Assembly (NCBI GenBank): GCA_019426215.1
Contig: CM033393.1
Span: 23,438,591-23,502,590, forward strand
Length of the DNA: 64,000 bases
Reading direction: 5' to 3'
From: Buddleja alternifolia
Taxonomy: Eukaryota; Streptophyta; Magnoliopsida; Lamiales; Scrophulariaceae
Numbering within the stretch: position 1 is the stretch's first letter; each line of letters begins with the position of its first letter. A model generated the notes under the pieces. The model was not told where the DNA came from, did not search any database, and saw nothing but the letters and a program-made list of their open reading frames with translations. Shown here piece after piece: positions 25,221 to 38,074 of this stretch. The position numbers and the translations under genes were made by a program.

Positions 25221-25565
25221 GATTCTAGTGGTGGCTCCTACGGGTTCAAGAGGTGGCCCCCACCGTCATGTGGCACTTTGTCCCGTATAGCACTTAGCTC
25301 CCTTCAGTGTACAAAATTTTCAAGTGTCGGGATTCCAGAGGTGGCTCCGACGGGTTCAAAAGGTGGCCCCCGCCGTCGCTTGCACTTTGTCCCGTATAGC
25401 ACTTAGCTCACTTCACTCTACCACTAAGAGCTAAAGCTTTAGACCGAGAAACGAACATATCTCGAACGGATGCCGGACATCAGGATTCTAGTGCTGGCTC
25501 CTACGGGTTCAAGAGGTGGCCCCCGCCGTCGCATGGCACTTTATCCTGCATAGTCCTTAGCTCCT
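25221..25565 (-). repeat. Three internal repeats in the gypsy-like LTR
   Basis: Copies start at 25221, 25331 and 25484 with gattcYagWg, followed by ggctcc, acgggttcaa, aggtggccccc and cactttRtcc. Spacing is 110 and 153 bp. Tandem blocks of this kind are common in long plant gypsy LTRs. Confidence 0.75.
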
Positions 25566-26597
25566 TTAGTCGACGAAGTAGAACCAAGCAATACAATGGT
25601 CTCAACGTGTTAAGAAAGATATTGACTCGATATTCGTATGACAAGACTTACGGGAATTGACAACAATTAGACCAAAGACCATTTCGAGGCAAAACATGTA
25701 CCATAGACGTGAAAAGGATAACGTCGAGAATCACGAGATACTGACCAGAGGGGGACACTTAAGAGCTTACATTCATCAATAAGCAATTTTTAAGATATCA
25801 ATAAGATAGTTGCAGAAAGAAACACGTCAATCACAAGTAGGTAAAGCAATTAAAGAGTTTTCAAGGAAAGAGAAACCCTCACAGTTACAACTCGGCATCG
25901 TCGCCTCGTGTCTTATTCGAACCACAGATATGTCCTGCTATACAAACACACTATCATATTCTTGAACTATTGTACTTTAACCTAACCAAAACTTGTAAGT
26001 CACACTATATATATACACTAGACATATTGGTGGTTTAATTCAAACAAGCTTCAAGCTACTTATGGGCGCAGCTTCACTACGAACATTCTTACAAATTCTC
26101 AAAGTACAATTTTACTCTCAAATTTCACAGCAACAGGGAAATCAGGTTTAATAACATGTCAAAATATTTTCAGAATTGATTGACATATTTAGGTTGGTTA
26201 TTTGGTCATCAAAACATGGCTGCACGAAAACATTTTTTTTTTCCAGGACAGCCAGTCTGGTTTCAAATATTTTTTTAAAATCCCCTGTTCCTTGAAAAAT
26301 TCCAAAATTTTCAGAAAATACTCTAAACACATATATAACTGTACAGTAAAATAATGGAAATGAATAAAAATTTATAAATATGAAAATTATTCTTCAAACC
26401 GAAACTTTCGTAAACTTGCCGAACAGCACCTGGCAGTTTCATTCAAATACTTTTAGAAAATACCACAGACCTCCAATCTTTACCAAATTTTTCAGATACG
26501 TTAATAACCCATATAAGTGTATCCAGAAAATTTAACATAAATAAATTCGCTCATATGGTCACATAAACATAGACCTAAAATCAATTTCAGAAACTGT

Positions 26598-26989
26598 GGC
26601 TGTGTTTGGTTTTATTTTGGGGGTTTTTTTTGGTGAAAATTTTGGTGAAAAGGCTTATTGGAAGTTGTGTATTTTGATGAAAATGTGTTTGGTTTAGTGT
26701 TTGATTTTATTTTCAGAAGAGACGAAAGTTACTGTAGCAGTCAAATCATGTAAGTTTTTGTCTGAAAAGTTGTGTTTATAATTAGTTAATGATTGAAAAA
26801 TATAATATAATATAAGTTTTAAATGATTATATTATAGTTGATGTAATTAGTAGGTACCCTAAAGTAGAGACAAATAGGGAGACAATAGCTGACAATTTTT
26901 TTGACAAAAAAAATCATTTTTGGTCAAAAAAAACACAAAACAAACAAGTTTTGGCCAAAATGGGTTTGAAAACAAAACCAAACACAGCC
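26598..26989. mobile_element. MITE-2, PIF/Harbinger-like
   Basis: 392 bp with terminal inverted repeats ggctgtgtttggtttt / aaaaccaaacacagcc, flanked by tgt on both sides (26595-26597, 26990-26992), a possible 3-bp duplication. Its ends are homologous to MITE-1 in opposite orientation: the word ctgtcaaatcatgtaag region occurs in both. Non-coding. Confidence 0.8.
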
Positions 26990-28062
26990 TGTAATTCTAG
27001 AACACCTTACTCATGACTTGTATGCAAGAATCTAATTACCAAGGCCACAAATAAAAAATATATAATATTAATAGGTCTCTAATGGTGTGTGAAATGATTA
27101 CCTATCACTTGTATAGGTGAAGGAATCAAGTTCCAATTCAAAGCTAGCCAAAACTCTCATGGTAGCAGATTTTAGTTCTGTGCAGATGTGTCTCGGTTAA
27201 ATGGACGTTTTGAGCAACTCCGAACTGCTGAGTAGAAAATAAAAATACCATGGTGTTCCTATACCTCTTAGGAAGTGATGAAGACCAATCACACTCAATT
27301 TGGAGGTCATTTGACCCTTAAAATATGCATACTCCCAACACTGCGCAGACTGCGTTTTTTTTTTTTCTATAAGGTTGAAGGAGATATCTTGTACGTTTCT
27401 GCATTTTTCTTCCCAAATGACTCACTCTAATGCTGAAGTTAAGAGGTGAGGAAGGTCTCTATATTAAGGGGATGTGTGATGTGTTGGCGAATAAAAGCAT
27501 TAAGGGGTTGAGGTGTAAGAATGAGAGGAAGAGGTGGTGATGAAATGTGGAGAATCCCTATCCATCCAAGTAACTCTTAGGAAAGCAGGAGGTGTAAGCT
27601 CCTAATCTGATTCTAATCATGCATCTTATCGTCCAGCAACATGCTTTTCTCATAATTTGCAATTTGGTCCTTGTACTTTTTTAGTTTTACAATTTGACCG
27701 CAAACGTTTATAAACGTGCAGTTCAGTCCACTAAACTTGATATCCACCTTCCAATTCAGTCATTAAATGTATAATCTATTTAATATACGTCCAACAAATA
27801 TTGGTCCTTTTCCTTTATAATAATTGCACTTTGATCCTCAAAATTTTGTAGATTCTTTTATTTGCCCCAAATCAAGAAAGCCTCTACCAAAATTGTAATG
27901 CCAAAGAATATCCACAAGATCGAGTAGACCAATTCTGTATCACCTAATTCACTTTAGTCTAGGAAGACAATAGAATCGAATAAATCATGAAATCTAATTA
28001 ACGAGAATTATATCTCCTAGCTTAGCTTATAGAATTAGTAGACGAAAATATAGGATGTTACA

Positions 28063-28245
28063 ACCACCATCATCGGCAATACCTCTGGCGACCACCACCA
28101 TCGGTGGCGAAACCTCCGAAAACCCCCACACTCATCGGCGACACCTCCGGCAACCACCACCGTCGCCGGTGACACCTCCGGCAACCACCTCCGTCGCCAG
28201 CAACACCTCCGACGACCACCACCACTGTCACCGACACCACTTTCT
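28063..28245 (+). repeat. GC-rich minisatellite, right part
   Basis: Five or so units of about 31-33 bp ending acacctccg. Continuation of 24541-24659. The stretch 28246-28384 that follows holds a loose repeat of gaagtatgattaa and no gene. Confidence 0.75.
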
Positions 28246-28384
28246 ATCCTCAACATCAAGTATGATTAAGCTAACAAGAAGTATGATTAAATCTATGATG
28301 AAGTACGGTTAAAGTACACTTGACGTATGAATACAATAAAGATGAAGTATAGATTAAGAGAACATGAAGTATGATTGTAGTAAA

Positions 28385-29717
28385 CTATAGACAAATTTAA
28401 GCTTAAGTTTGAAGCCAAATCTGTTTTATACTAGACCTTTTTTGATAATGTGTGATACATTTATGGAAATCCCTATGTGTCTACTATGAAATGAAAAAAA
28501 TGGTTTATGATTCCGAGCATTGTACAATACGTTATGGACTTTCTCGTGAAGTCACGCAAAATTGTCAATAAATTTAAGCTTACATTAGAAGCCAAATCTG
28601 TTTTCTACTGGACCTTTTTTGATAATGTATAATACATTTTTAGAAAGCCCTATGTGTCTACTATGAAATAAAAAAATGGTTTATGATTCCGAGTATTGTA
28701 CAATACGTTATGGACTTTCTCATGAAGTTGCGCAAAACAATTAATAAATTAAAGTTTACATTTGAAGACAAATCTGTTTTATACTAGATCTTTTTTGATA
28801 ATGTGTTATATATTTCTAGAAATTCATGTGTCTACTATGAAATAAAAAAATTATTTTATGATTCCGAGCATTGTACGATGCGGTATGGACTTTTTCGTGA
28901 AGTCGCGCAAAACTGTCAATAAATTTAAGCTTACGTTTGAAGCCAAATCAGTTTTATACTAGAACTCTTACGATAATTTTTGGTACATTTCTAGAAACAC
29001 CTATGTGTCTACTATGAAATTAAAAAAATGGTTTATAATTTCAAGCATTGTACAATGTGCTATGGACTTTATCGTGAAATTGCGCAAAATTGGCAATATA
29101 TTTAAGGTTACATTTGAAGCCAAATCTATTTTATACTAGAATTTTTTTGATAATGTTTCATACATTTCTATAAGCCCTATGTGTCTAATATGAAATAAAA
29201 AAAAAATTATGATTCCGAGCATTGTACAATGCGTTATGGACTTTCTCGTGAAATCGCGCAAAACTGTGAATAAAATTAAGCTTACGTTTGAAGCCAAATC
29301 TGTTTATAATAGAACATTTTTGATAATGTGTGACACATTTCTGGAAATACTATGTGTCTACTATAAAATAAAAAAAATGTTGTTTGATTTTGCATTGTAC
29401 AATACGTTATGGACTTTCTCAAGAAGTCTCGCAAAACTGTCAATAAATTTAAGCTTACGTTTGAAGCCAAATCTGTTTTATACTAGACTATTTTTGATAA
29501 TGTGTTATACATTTCTAGAAATCCCTATATGTCTACTATGAAATAAAAAAAATGGTTTATAATTCTGAGTATTGTACAATATGTTATGGATTTTATCGTG
29601 AAGTCACGCAAAACTTTCAATAAATTTATGCTTTCATTTGAAGCCACATTTGTTTTACAATAGACCTTTTTGGATAATGTGTATTGTGTCATACATTTCT
29701 ATAAATCCCTTTGTGTT
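28385..29717 (+). repeat. ~177-bp satellite array, part 1
   Basis: Tandem units marked by tccgagcattgtacaat at 28513, 28689, 28864, 29041, 29215, about 29388 and 29565; spacing 173-177 bp. Each unit also has cgtgaagtcgcgcaaaact, aatttaagcttacgtttgaa and tatgtgtctactatgaaa. Interrupted by solo LTR-B2. The short ORF over two units is not maintained in others, so it is not a gene. Confidence 0.9.
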
Positions 29718-32700
29718 TGTTAGGTGTATGCCCTCAATGCCTATGAGGAATTAGAATTAGTAGGGCTTAGATGAGTTATTTGTACATAACATTTGATGTT
29801 TCTATTTATAGAATAAAGGTTTTGATTTTGTTCATATAAATCTAATGGCATTTAACTATATTGAACAAATTAGTCCAAGAGATTTCAAGATAGACTTTCC
29901 ACCTCTTATGGACAAGAGGAGGCACTGGAAGAGTCCAGTACTTAATCTTTGAAACTGGGAGTTCATGAGTTAACGAATATTGATTGGGCATTAATATTCA
30001 ACTCATATAACACCTTTTTGGACAAGGAAGTGCCAGTCGTACACTGATTAGATAGTGGGAGCTGGTGTGATGAATATGATTAATGGAATTAATATATTTG
30101 AATTCGAACTTGCATTAATCCGATCACATGGGTATTTACTCTTTGACAGTCAATGATTGGGATTCAGATTGCGATAGTATGTGTGAACTTTAGACCTAAG
30201 GAGTCATTTATAACATGCTTGTTGTATTGGATATGTTATCAGAGTAGTTAGACCAGTATCACCTGATAGGTGGGTTCGACCTCGAAGTATGGTCCAATAG
30301 TGCATTCGATGTTATAAGATAACTTGCCAAAATGGGATTCACCGTCTCTACAGTAAATGAGTATGTGACCTGTACGATCGTAAGTAATTGAAATTATAAG
30401 TCTTTAGCCAAAGCATATAAACTATGTGATACCCTCTTTTTTTTTAATGATAAAATACTAATTTGATGACTAGTACTATACTCTATTGGAAATTACTTGA
30501 TCTATATTAGTTTTATAACTAACATGTCAAGATATTATATTAAACCAGTGGATTGAAATTATTTTTACTAGATAATATCTATTAGGGGTTTGAATGTAAA
30601 TATAATTGCATTTGGGATCATTTGAAAAGGGGAAAGAAGAATTATTTGCATATTAGTCCTTGTTGCAACTCTATATATACCTCTATACATCCATCCTTTT
30701 CCTTACAACATCAAGAGGCAATGAAGACGGGAAATATCAGCATTTTCGCACAACATTTTCAGCACTGGCAATGTTTGGATTTTCAAGTTTTGATGGATGA
30801 AATGATGTCCAAATTGAGTGTTCTTTAGCTCAAATTATTTACAAGACAATCAGCAATGACACTATGGAATCCGATTTTTCTTATCTGCTACCGAAAGTTT
30901 CAGAATCACCCCACACCGTGCGCTAGGCTGTTCAGATTTTGGTTTCCAGAAATATATTCTATTTTTATTTGCCAAAAAATAGACCTTCTAATGGTCTGAT
31001 CAGACATGCAAGACCACCACTGGAAAGCTCATTCGGTGTAGATATCATTACTGGTAAGTTTTGTTGGAAATAGTCTAGAAAATATTTCAGTATTCTCAGT
31101 CAAATCATCACTACCAGTAATCTCTATTGAATTCCAGAATCTGTGTTTCATATTCAATTGCCCAAAAATCCCTTTTTCTATACTTTGATTATACATGAAA
31201 AACCATATTTAGAATTTTTATTTAGTGTAGATTTGTATAATGGTAAAGTTTGTTGAAAATTGATGAGGAAACAGTCAGAAATGGGCACCAAACGATCTAT
31301 CTCAGTGTGCTGTTTTAGTTTCTAGAAACTATCATTCATGTTTCTTTGTATTGAAATACCCTTTTTTGTGGTTCTATTGAAAATTCAAGACAACCATTAG
31401 ACAGACCTTTGAATGTAGATGTTGATACTGGTAAGTCTTGATAAAATCCATGGTGTAATGTGACCGAAAAGTTGATTTGATTATAAGGTGCTAGGAGGTG
31501 GCTAAATCTGGCAGTTTTGGGATGTTGATTTTGAAGGCCCAATTTACCCTATTTCGGTTAAGTTCTTGAGATTGAATTTGAATATTAAGAATGCTTAGTT
31601 ATTTGTTAATATATATATATATATATATATTAAGTTAGTTTTTTATTGAAATGTTAAAGGGACGAACAAAGGATAATGGCGGAGATGCGCGCCAATTGAA
31701 GGAGGCACACGGTGAAACGATTTGGTGCAATCTTGTTCACGTATGAACAATGGAGGTTTTCAACTTCTTTGATCCGAGTTATACATATTCCTAAAGATGG
31801 GTGAGTGTTGGGTAAGTTGTCTTAGCATTAACTTTTGGTTATTTCCAATTATGTGTGTATCATAGTGGGAATTAGAATTCAGATAACTTGATTCCGTAAG
31901 TGTAGTAGTGATTATGTTCTTATTTGGAATAGGCTCATTCTCTACAACACTATTCGAGGAAACACAATTTGATGAGTTGGATATTCGGTCGGTGATGATT
32001 CTAACTAGCTCGGAATTGTACTGTGAGTTGCGTCGCAAAACTATATTTATATGTCTTTCAAAACTGGAAGGAAGTTTTACTACGTCGTATATATATTTAT
32101 ATACAATTTGTCATGGTTTTACCGTTATCAAATAAATGAATTTCAATGTTTTTCAAATAATATCAAAAGTACTTTTTCTAAACCATTACATTGTACATTT
32201 TTCCAAAGTCATGAATCGTTTTAAATGCATATTTTGGAGAAAATGATTTCCAAGAAGGTATATCTTCAACACACGTTTGACACTTATTCACTAAAATTGA
32301 CTGATTATTGTATGATGAGCCAAAAGGCCACTATTGCATCAAATGTGAAATTATGTGATTGCATATTGTATTTGGTAGAGTGTCGGACCCAAGTGTCGGG
32401 CGTGGATAGGGCTAGGGTTCGGCTGAACAGGCACGGGCCTGCGGTCTTAAAACGGTTCCCGCTATCCACGGCCAAATCCCAACACCCAAAGACGGAGTGT
32501 TCTGAGGGTGAGTGGGTCGTAGGAATTGAATTGTGGCATTCCCGGGATATGACAAAACGTGCTTCGCAAGCCTAAGTGGGGAGGCATAAGGTGATGGCTT
32601 GTAAGCCGATTGTTCAGGGGTGACAAGGAAGAAGCAGCGAGACCCAAAGTGCTATGAGCAAAGTCATCGAATGCGATGCTACTGCTAACATGGCCCCCTA

Positions 32701-34238
32701 ATGCTTAAATGTGAAATGTAAAGTTTACTGTAACTGCCTATTGACTGAATGCATATACTAAGTGTTTATACTAAAGTTTTGGTGTCATATCACCTATTGC
32801 TTAACTGCTATCATGAATGCAAAGGTCGTTTTAACTATTTCAATGATTTTCTGAAAAATAAAAAGTATTATTTATTTCACCTCATTAACTTATGGTTTTG
32901 GGCCTAAAAACTATTTTAAGCACCTTTCACACGAACACTGGCGCTCACTAGGCCTTTGCTTACATATTCCACTTTTTTTCTTCCAGTTAGAGGTGAACTG
33001 AGCAATGAAATTGGCTTGGAGGATCATGAGTATAGACAAGGACAATTCTAGAGGTGAATATTGCAAATTGAATCATGGATAGTAAGTTTACTTATATGTT
33101 TGGTTCACGTTATTAGGGCTGTGACCCTAATAGATAAATTGTTGAAAGTGTGTTAGATTTTGGAATGGATTACTTTTTTGAAGGGTTCACGCTTTTAGTT
33201 TAGGCCTTTTCAGGGTTGAAGATTTAGGGCGTGACAAACTATTCTGTGATTGTCACTGAGGGTAGTTTGGTAATTTCACATTATTAGAATTATAAGTACA
33301 GTATCAAGTTCTATGAGTTTGACTAAACCAAGGCTCTACTTGATTGGGTCACGTCAGTGAAAAGTGTATACACATATGGTATTCGTAGTCAAGGTTCGTG
33401 ATGACATGGTCATCTCGTTTTCAATTAGGATATGATTTGGTTCTACGGTCTTGGCTAGGTGACAACCTTATACTTTGAAATCCTCCCATTGTCAATTGAA
33501 TCGAGCCTAGAGAGCCGCGCTATGTGAAGAAAAGGATTATTTCCTTAAGCTAAGGGTATTTTGGTAAAATCACATTTGATGTGAATTGACTGACAAAATA
33601 GATGGCATGATTTAATTAAAGATGTTTAATTGGATTAAATAAATTAATTAAATCATATTAATTCATAAGTTAAATTAATTGGAAATTAATTTATAAGTTG
33701 AATTATATTAATTAGATTAATGTAATTAATTAATTACCAATTTGATTGGACTTGGATTTAATTAATTACACATGGGCTAAGTCAAAACAAAGCCCGAAAC
33801 TCATCTACAAAAGCCATTTCGGCAGCCCCCTCTTATGTGTAACCTAGGGGAGTTTTTGACTTGGTATAAGTAATCAGTCAGTGTCAGAACAAGAACAAGA
33901 ACACAAGTCATTGTTTAAGAATCTGACACTGAGCCAAAATAAACTTAGAGCATTAGGAAAGAAAAATTCCTGTCTCTCCATCCAACTAGCTGCCTGCAAT
34001 TGTTGCCGAGGAGGAGATCGAGATTTTCTCAGAGAATTTTTCTTCCGCGTGATTATCTAGAGGTAGGAGTTCGGGGCTGGTGCTAATAATTTGAGATTCA
34101 ATAGACGAAAAGGTAATTCGATGACTCTTGTCAATTCTCGTCAGTTAATCTATATGCTTAATATCATGAATATCCCCGGATTGGATTCTCGGGTGTGATT
34201 AGGATTAAAAATTTTATCCGCTAGACCGAATCACAACA
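29718..34238 (+). repeat. Solo LTR-B2 inside the satellite
   Basis: Plus-strand copy of LTR-B from tgttaggtgtatgccc to cacaaca. Flanks gtgtt (29713-29717) and atgtc (34239-34243) each differ by one base from gtgtc, the satellite sequence at this point, fitting a mutated 5-bp duplication. Split by a gypsy solo LTR; net length 1704 bp. No internal region. Confidence 0.88.
30425..33236 (+). repeat. Gypsy-like solo LTR (2.8 kb) inside LTR-B2
   Basis: 2812 bp from tgtgataccc to gggcgtgaca, with a perfect 5-bp duplication aacta (30420-30424, 33237-33241). The TGTGA...TGACA ends and length fit a chromovirus-type gypsy LTR; no coding region. An (AT)n run is at about 31610-31630. Small ORFs inside show no recognisable domain. 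Confidence 0.85.
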
Positions 34239-34615
34239 ATGTCTACTATTAAATTAAAAAAATGGTTTATGATTCCAAGCATTGTACAATACGTTATGGA
34301 TTTTCTCATGAAGTCGCGCAATACTGTCAATAAATTTAAGCTTATGTTTGAAGCCAAATCTGTTTTATACTAGACTATTTTTGATAATGTGTTATACATT
34401 TATAGAAATCCATATGTGTCTACTATGAAATAGAGAAAATGGTTTATGATTTCGAGCATCGTACAATACGTTATGGATTTTATCGTGAAATCTCGCAAAA
34501 CTGTCAATTAATTTAAGCTTACGTTTAAAGCCAAATCTGTTTTATACTAGATTTGATAATGTGTCATACATTTATAGAAATACCTTCAATAAAGTCCGAG
34601 TATCGTACAAAACGT
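34239..34615 (+). repeat. ~177-bp satellite array, part 2
   Basis: Continuation of part 1: unit markers at 34275 and 34452, then a shortened unit ending at gtacaaaacgt near 34613. The next array begins inside a unit. Confidence 0.88.
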
Positions 34616-35245
34616 ACATCGTTCCTTCACAACTAATATGTCATCTTCCATGTTGACATACGTCCGTTATATTTATTAAATAAATCCTTTCAGTTGTTAT
34701 AATAAAATATTTCATATGTAATAGTACATCGGTTTGCTGTTGAAATACGTCATTTGAAATGTATAATTTATAGATACTAACACGTTAACTTTGTTGACCA
34801 CGTATGTCATTAGACAATGTACATACGTCGTTATGCTAAAAACATACGACGTTCCTTCACAACTAATATGTCATCTTCAATGTTGACATACGACAATTGA
34901 TATGTAAGAATACGTCAATTTATATGCAACCATATGTCAATTGAGATGTAAGAATACGCCAATTTATATACAACTATACGTCAACTTATATGCAACCATA
35001 CGTCAATTGATATGTAAGAATACGTCAATTTATATGCAACCATATGTCAATTGATATGTAAGAGTACGTCAATTTATATATAGTCATACGTTAATTTATA
35101 TGTAACCATACGTCATTTGATATGTAATAATAAGTCAATTCTTTTGTAATAATACGACATTGCAATGTAGTAAAACATAACTGTATATTCACCATATTAG
35201 TTGTAACAATATATTTTGTAACAATACGTCAGATTATTAGTAAAG
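34616..35245 (-). repeat. Left arm of inverted ~22-bp array (ATACGTCAA)
   Basis: Units near atacgtcaatttatatgcaa every 22 bp, with a 44-bp dimer (atgtaagaa at 34902, 34946, 35012, 35056). Before 34890 the motif is irregular and a ~48-bp block (gttccttcacaactaatatg) occurs twice, at about 34620 and 34851. Opposite in orientation to the right arm. Confidence 0.8.
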
Positions 35246-35749
35246 ACACGTCATAAATGAACAATATTAAATATTTATACGCCAAGTGTATAAATATCTC
35301 AAAATCGTAAATTCTTATGCATAAGTCAAGTCATAACTAGTAGTAATGTGGATATACATAGTGTTTGGTATATCTATTTAATGCCTATTTTGCTCCAAGT
35401 ATGTTGTTTAATGGACGTATAATCATGTGTATGAGTATATCACAACTACAAACTCACATGAAAAGTCAAGTGATCACTACTAGTAATATATGTAAACATT
35501 GAGTTTTGGAAACACAAAATAATACTCATTAGTGAAAAAATGTACATTAAATTATATTAATGCATAATTTGCTTACATATTTGTGAACATTGAATTTCGA
35601 AATGATGTTAGGGTTTAGGGTTTAGAGTTTAGGTGTAAGTATTATTACATATGAAATGATATATTGTTACAACAAAAAGGATGTATTAATAAATATTAAG
35701 GCCGTACATTAACATTTAAGATGATGTATTATTAATAAAATGACGTACG
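35246..35749. other. Spacer between the two arms, with telomere-like stretch
   Basis: About 500 bp, AT-rich, without a gene. It contains ttagggtttagggtttag near 35608, two exact plant telomere units plus variants, near the centre of the inverted structure. Confidence 0.6.
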
Positions 35750-36990
35750 AGTATAATCTATCGATGTATGTATATAGTCTAATGATGTACGTATGTAGTC
35801 TAATGACGTATGTATGTATGTATAGTCTAATGGCTGTCTTTGTGGATCGATTGATGGAATTGGTCATTTAAGAAATTTTTAGGTGGTCCTTGTTGACGTA
35901 TTAATACATAATGTTGACGTATGAATGCAAATCAATTGGTGTATTATTTTCTGAAATTGAAGAATGATTGTTTACCAATTGACGTATGAATGCTAGTCAA
36001 TTGACATATTATTGTCTATCAATCGACGTATAGGTACACTTAATATGATGTATTAATACATAATATTGATGTATGAATGCAAGTCAATTGAAGTATTATT
36101 TTCTGAAATCAACGTATGAGTGTTTATCAATTGACGTAATAACACATTTAATGTGACGTATTAGAACATTTCAATTGATGTGTGAATTCTAGTCAATTGA
36201 TATATTATTGTCTATCAATCGACGTATAGGTACACTTAATATGACGTTTTAATACATAATATTGACATATGAACGCAAGTCAATTGACATATTATTTTCT
36301 GAAATCAACGTATGATTGTCTATCAATTGACGTATGATTGCTAGTCAATTGACATATTATTGTTTATCAATCGACGTATAGGTACACTTAATATGACATA
36401 TTAATACATAATATTGACTTATGAGTGCAAGTGAATTGATGTATTATTTTCTGAAAATGACGTATTGTTGTCTATCAATTGACGTAATAATACATTTAAT
36501 ATGATGTATTAGTACATTCAAATTGATGTATGAATGCTAGTGAATTGACGTATTATAGTCTATCAATTGATGTATAGGTACACTTAATATGACGTATTAA
36601 TACATAATATTGACGTATGAATGTAAGTCAATTGACGTTTTATTTTTTGGAAATCAACGTACGATTTTCTATCAATTGACATATGAATGCTAATCAATTG
36701 ACATATTACTGTCTATCAATCGACGTATTATTGTCTATCAATCGACGTATAAGTACACTTAATATGACGTATTAGTACATAATATTGACGCATGAATGCA
36801 AGTGAATTGACGTATTATTTTCTGGAAATGGCATATGGATGTCTATCAATTGACGTAATAATACATTTAATATGACGTATTTGTACATTCAAATTGACAA
36901 ATGAATCCTAGTCAATTGACATATTATTGTCTATCAATCGACGTATAGGTACACTTAATATGACGTATTGGTACATAATATCGACTTATG
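35750..36990 (+). repeat. Right arm of inverted ~22-bp array (TTGACGTAT)
   Basis: About 50 units of roughly 22 bp, each with a core near aattgacgtat. A higher-order repeat is marked by taggtacactta at 36031, 36227, 36379, 36575, 36750 and 36946: spacings 196, 152, 196, 175 and 196, i.e. 9, 7, 9, 8 and 9 basic units. No coding potential. Confidence 0.85.
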
Positions 36991-36994
36991 AATG

Positions 36995-37890
36995 CATATT
37001 AAATTTAGCTTACATTTGATGGAAAAACTATTTAGTTCTAGACATTTCTTGATAATGTATCATACTTTTTTTAGATATACCTATGTGTCTAATTTTATAA
37101 GAAAAAAATATTTTATTATTTCGAGCATTGTACAGTGCGTTATAGACATTTTCGTGAAATAGAGCAAAACTATCTATAAATTTTAACTTATGTTTGAGAA
37201 AATACTGTTTCATACTAGATGTTTTTTAATAATGTGTCATACATTTTTAGAACTTTCTATGTGTCTAATTTGAAAGAAAAAAAAGGGTTTATGATTTTAG
37301 GCATCGTACAATGCGTTATGGACTTTCTCGTGAAGTCGCGCAAAACTGCCGATAAATTTTAGCCTACGTTTTGTACACAAAAATGCTTCATCCTAAACAT
37401 ATCTTGATAACGTGTCATACATATTAAGAACTCTCTATGTGTCTATTTTCAAAATAAAATAACGATTTATGATTTCGAGCATCCTACGACGCGTTATAGA
37501 ATTTCTCGTAAGATTGCGCAAAACTATAGAAAATTTTTAGCTTATGTTTGAATAAAAAACTATTTCATACTACATAATTCTTGACAAGATGTCATACATT
37601 TTATGAAATCCCTATGTGTCTAGTTTGAAATAAAAATAACGATTTATGATTCCGAGCATTCTACAATGCGCTATAAACTTTCTCGTGATGTCGCGCGCAA
37701 AACTGTCATTGAAGTTTAGCTTATGTTTGAAGCAAAAACTGTTCTATACTAGACGTTTCTTGATAATGTGACATACTTATTTAGAAAGACCTATGTGTCT
37801 ACTTTCAAAAGAACAAAACAGTTTATGATTCCGAGCATGCTACAACGCGTTATAAAATTTCTCGCAAGATTGCGCAAAACTATTAAATAA
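36995..37890 (+). repeat. ~177-bp satellite array, part 3 (diverged)
   Basis: Five units with markers at 37121, 37297, 37475, 37652 and 37831 (spacing 176-179). More diverged from part 1 than part 1 units are from each other, for example aagattgcgcaaaac for gaagtcgcgcaaaac. The stretch 37891-38074 shows no gene; it has one acgtcgattg motif. Confidence 0.88.
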
Positions 37891-38074
37891 CAATTGAAAA
37901 TACGTCGATTGTTCACTAAATATAAGTCGAACATGCCTTATGCATACGGCAGTTGCTGTTCATATGAAATTCAAAAATAAAAATAAAAATTGTACTCGAA
38001 ACATAGTCAATATGGATCTGGATTTGTTCCTTTCATCATGGAGAACAAAATGGTGTCACCTTTGAACAACTTCA

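Larger units (their letters stand above)
24660..28062 (-). repeat. Gypsy-like solo LTR (3.4 kb) inside the minisatellite
   Basis: On the minus strand it starts TGTAACATCC and ends GGGCCACA, i.e. TG...CA. Both flanks read accacc (24654-24659 and 28063-28068), although the host repeat is rich in that word. Long LTRs starting TGTAACA are common in chromovirus-type Ty3/gypsy elements; the family is an inference. No gag or pol inside. It contains three internal repeats (25221-25565) and MITE-2. Confidence 0.6.

Noticed and set aside
29209..29541. 110-codon ORF in the satellite
   Set aside because: It spans two tandem units and the frame is not kept in neighbouring units; no domain.
30622..30828. 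68-codon ORF in the gypsy-like solo LTR
   Set aside because: No family resemblance; inside a non-coding LTR with perfect target duplication.
35600..35640. Chromosome end or telomere junction
   Set aside because: Only two exact TTTAGGG-type units with variants, within an internal spacer.
28385..37890. Possible CRISPR array
   Set aside because: Units are ~177 or ~22 bp head-to-tail without unique spacers, in plant DNA.
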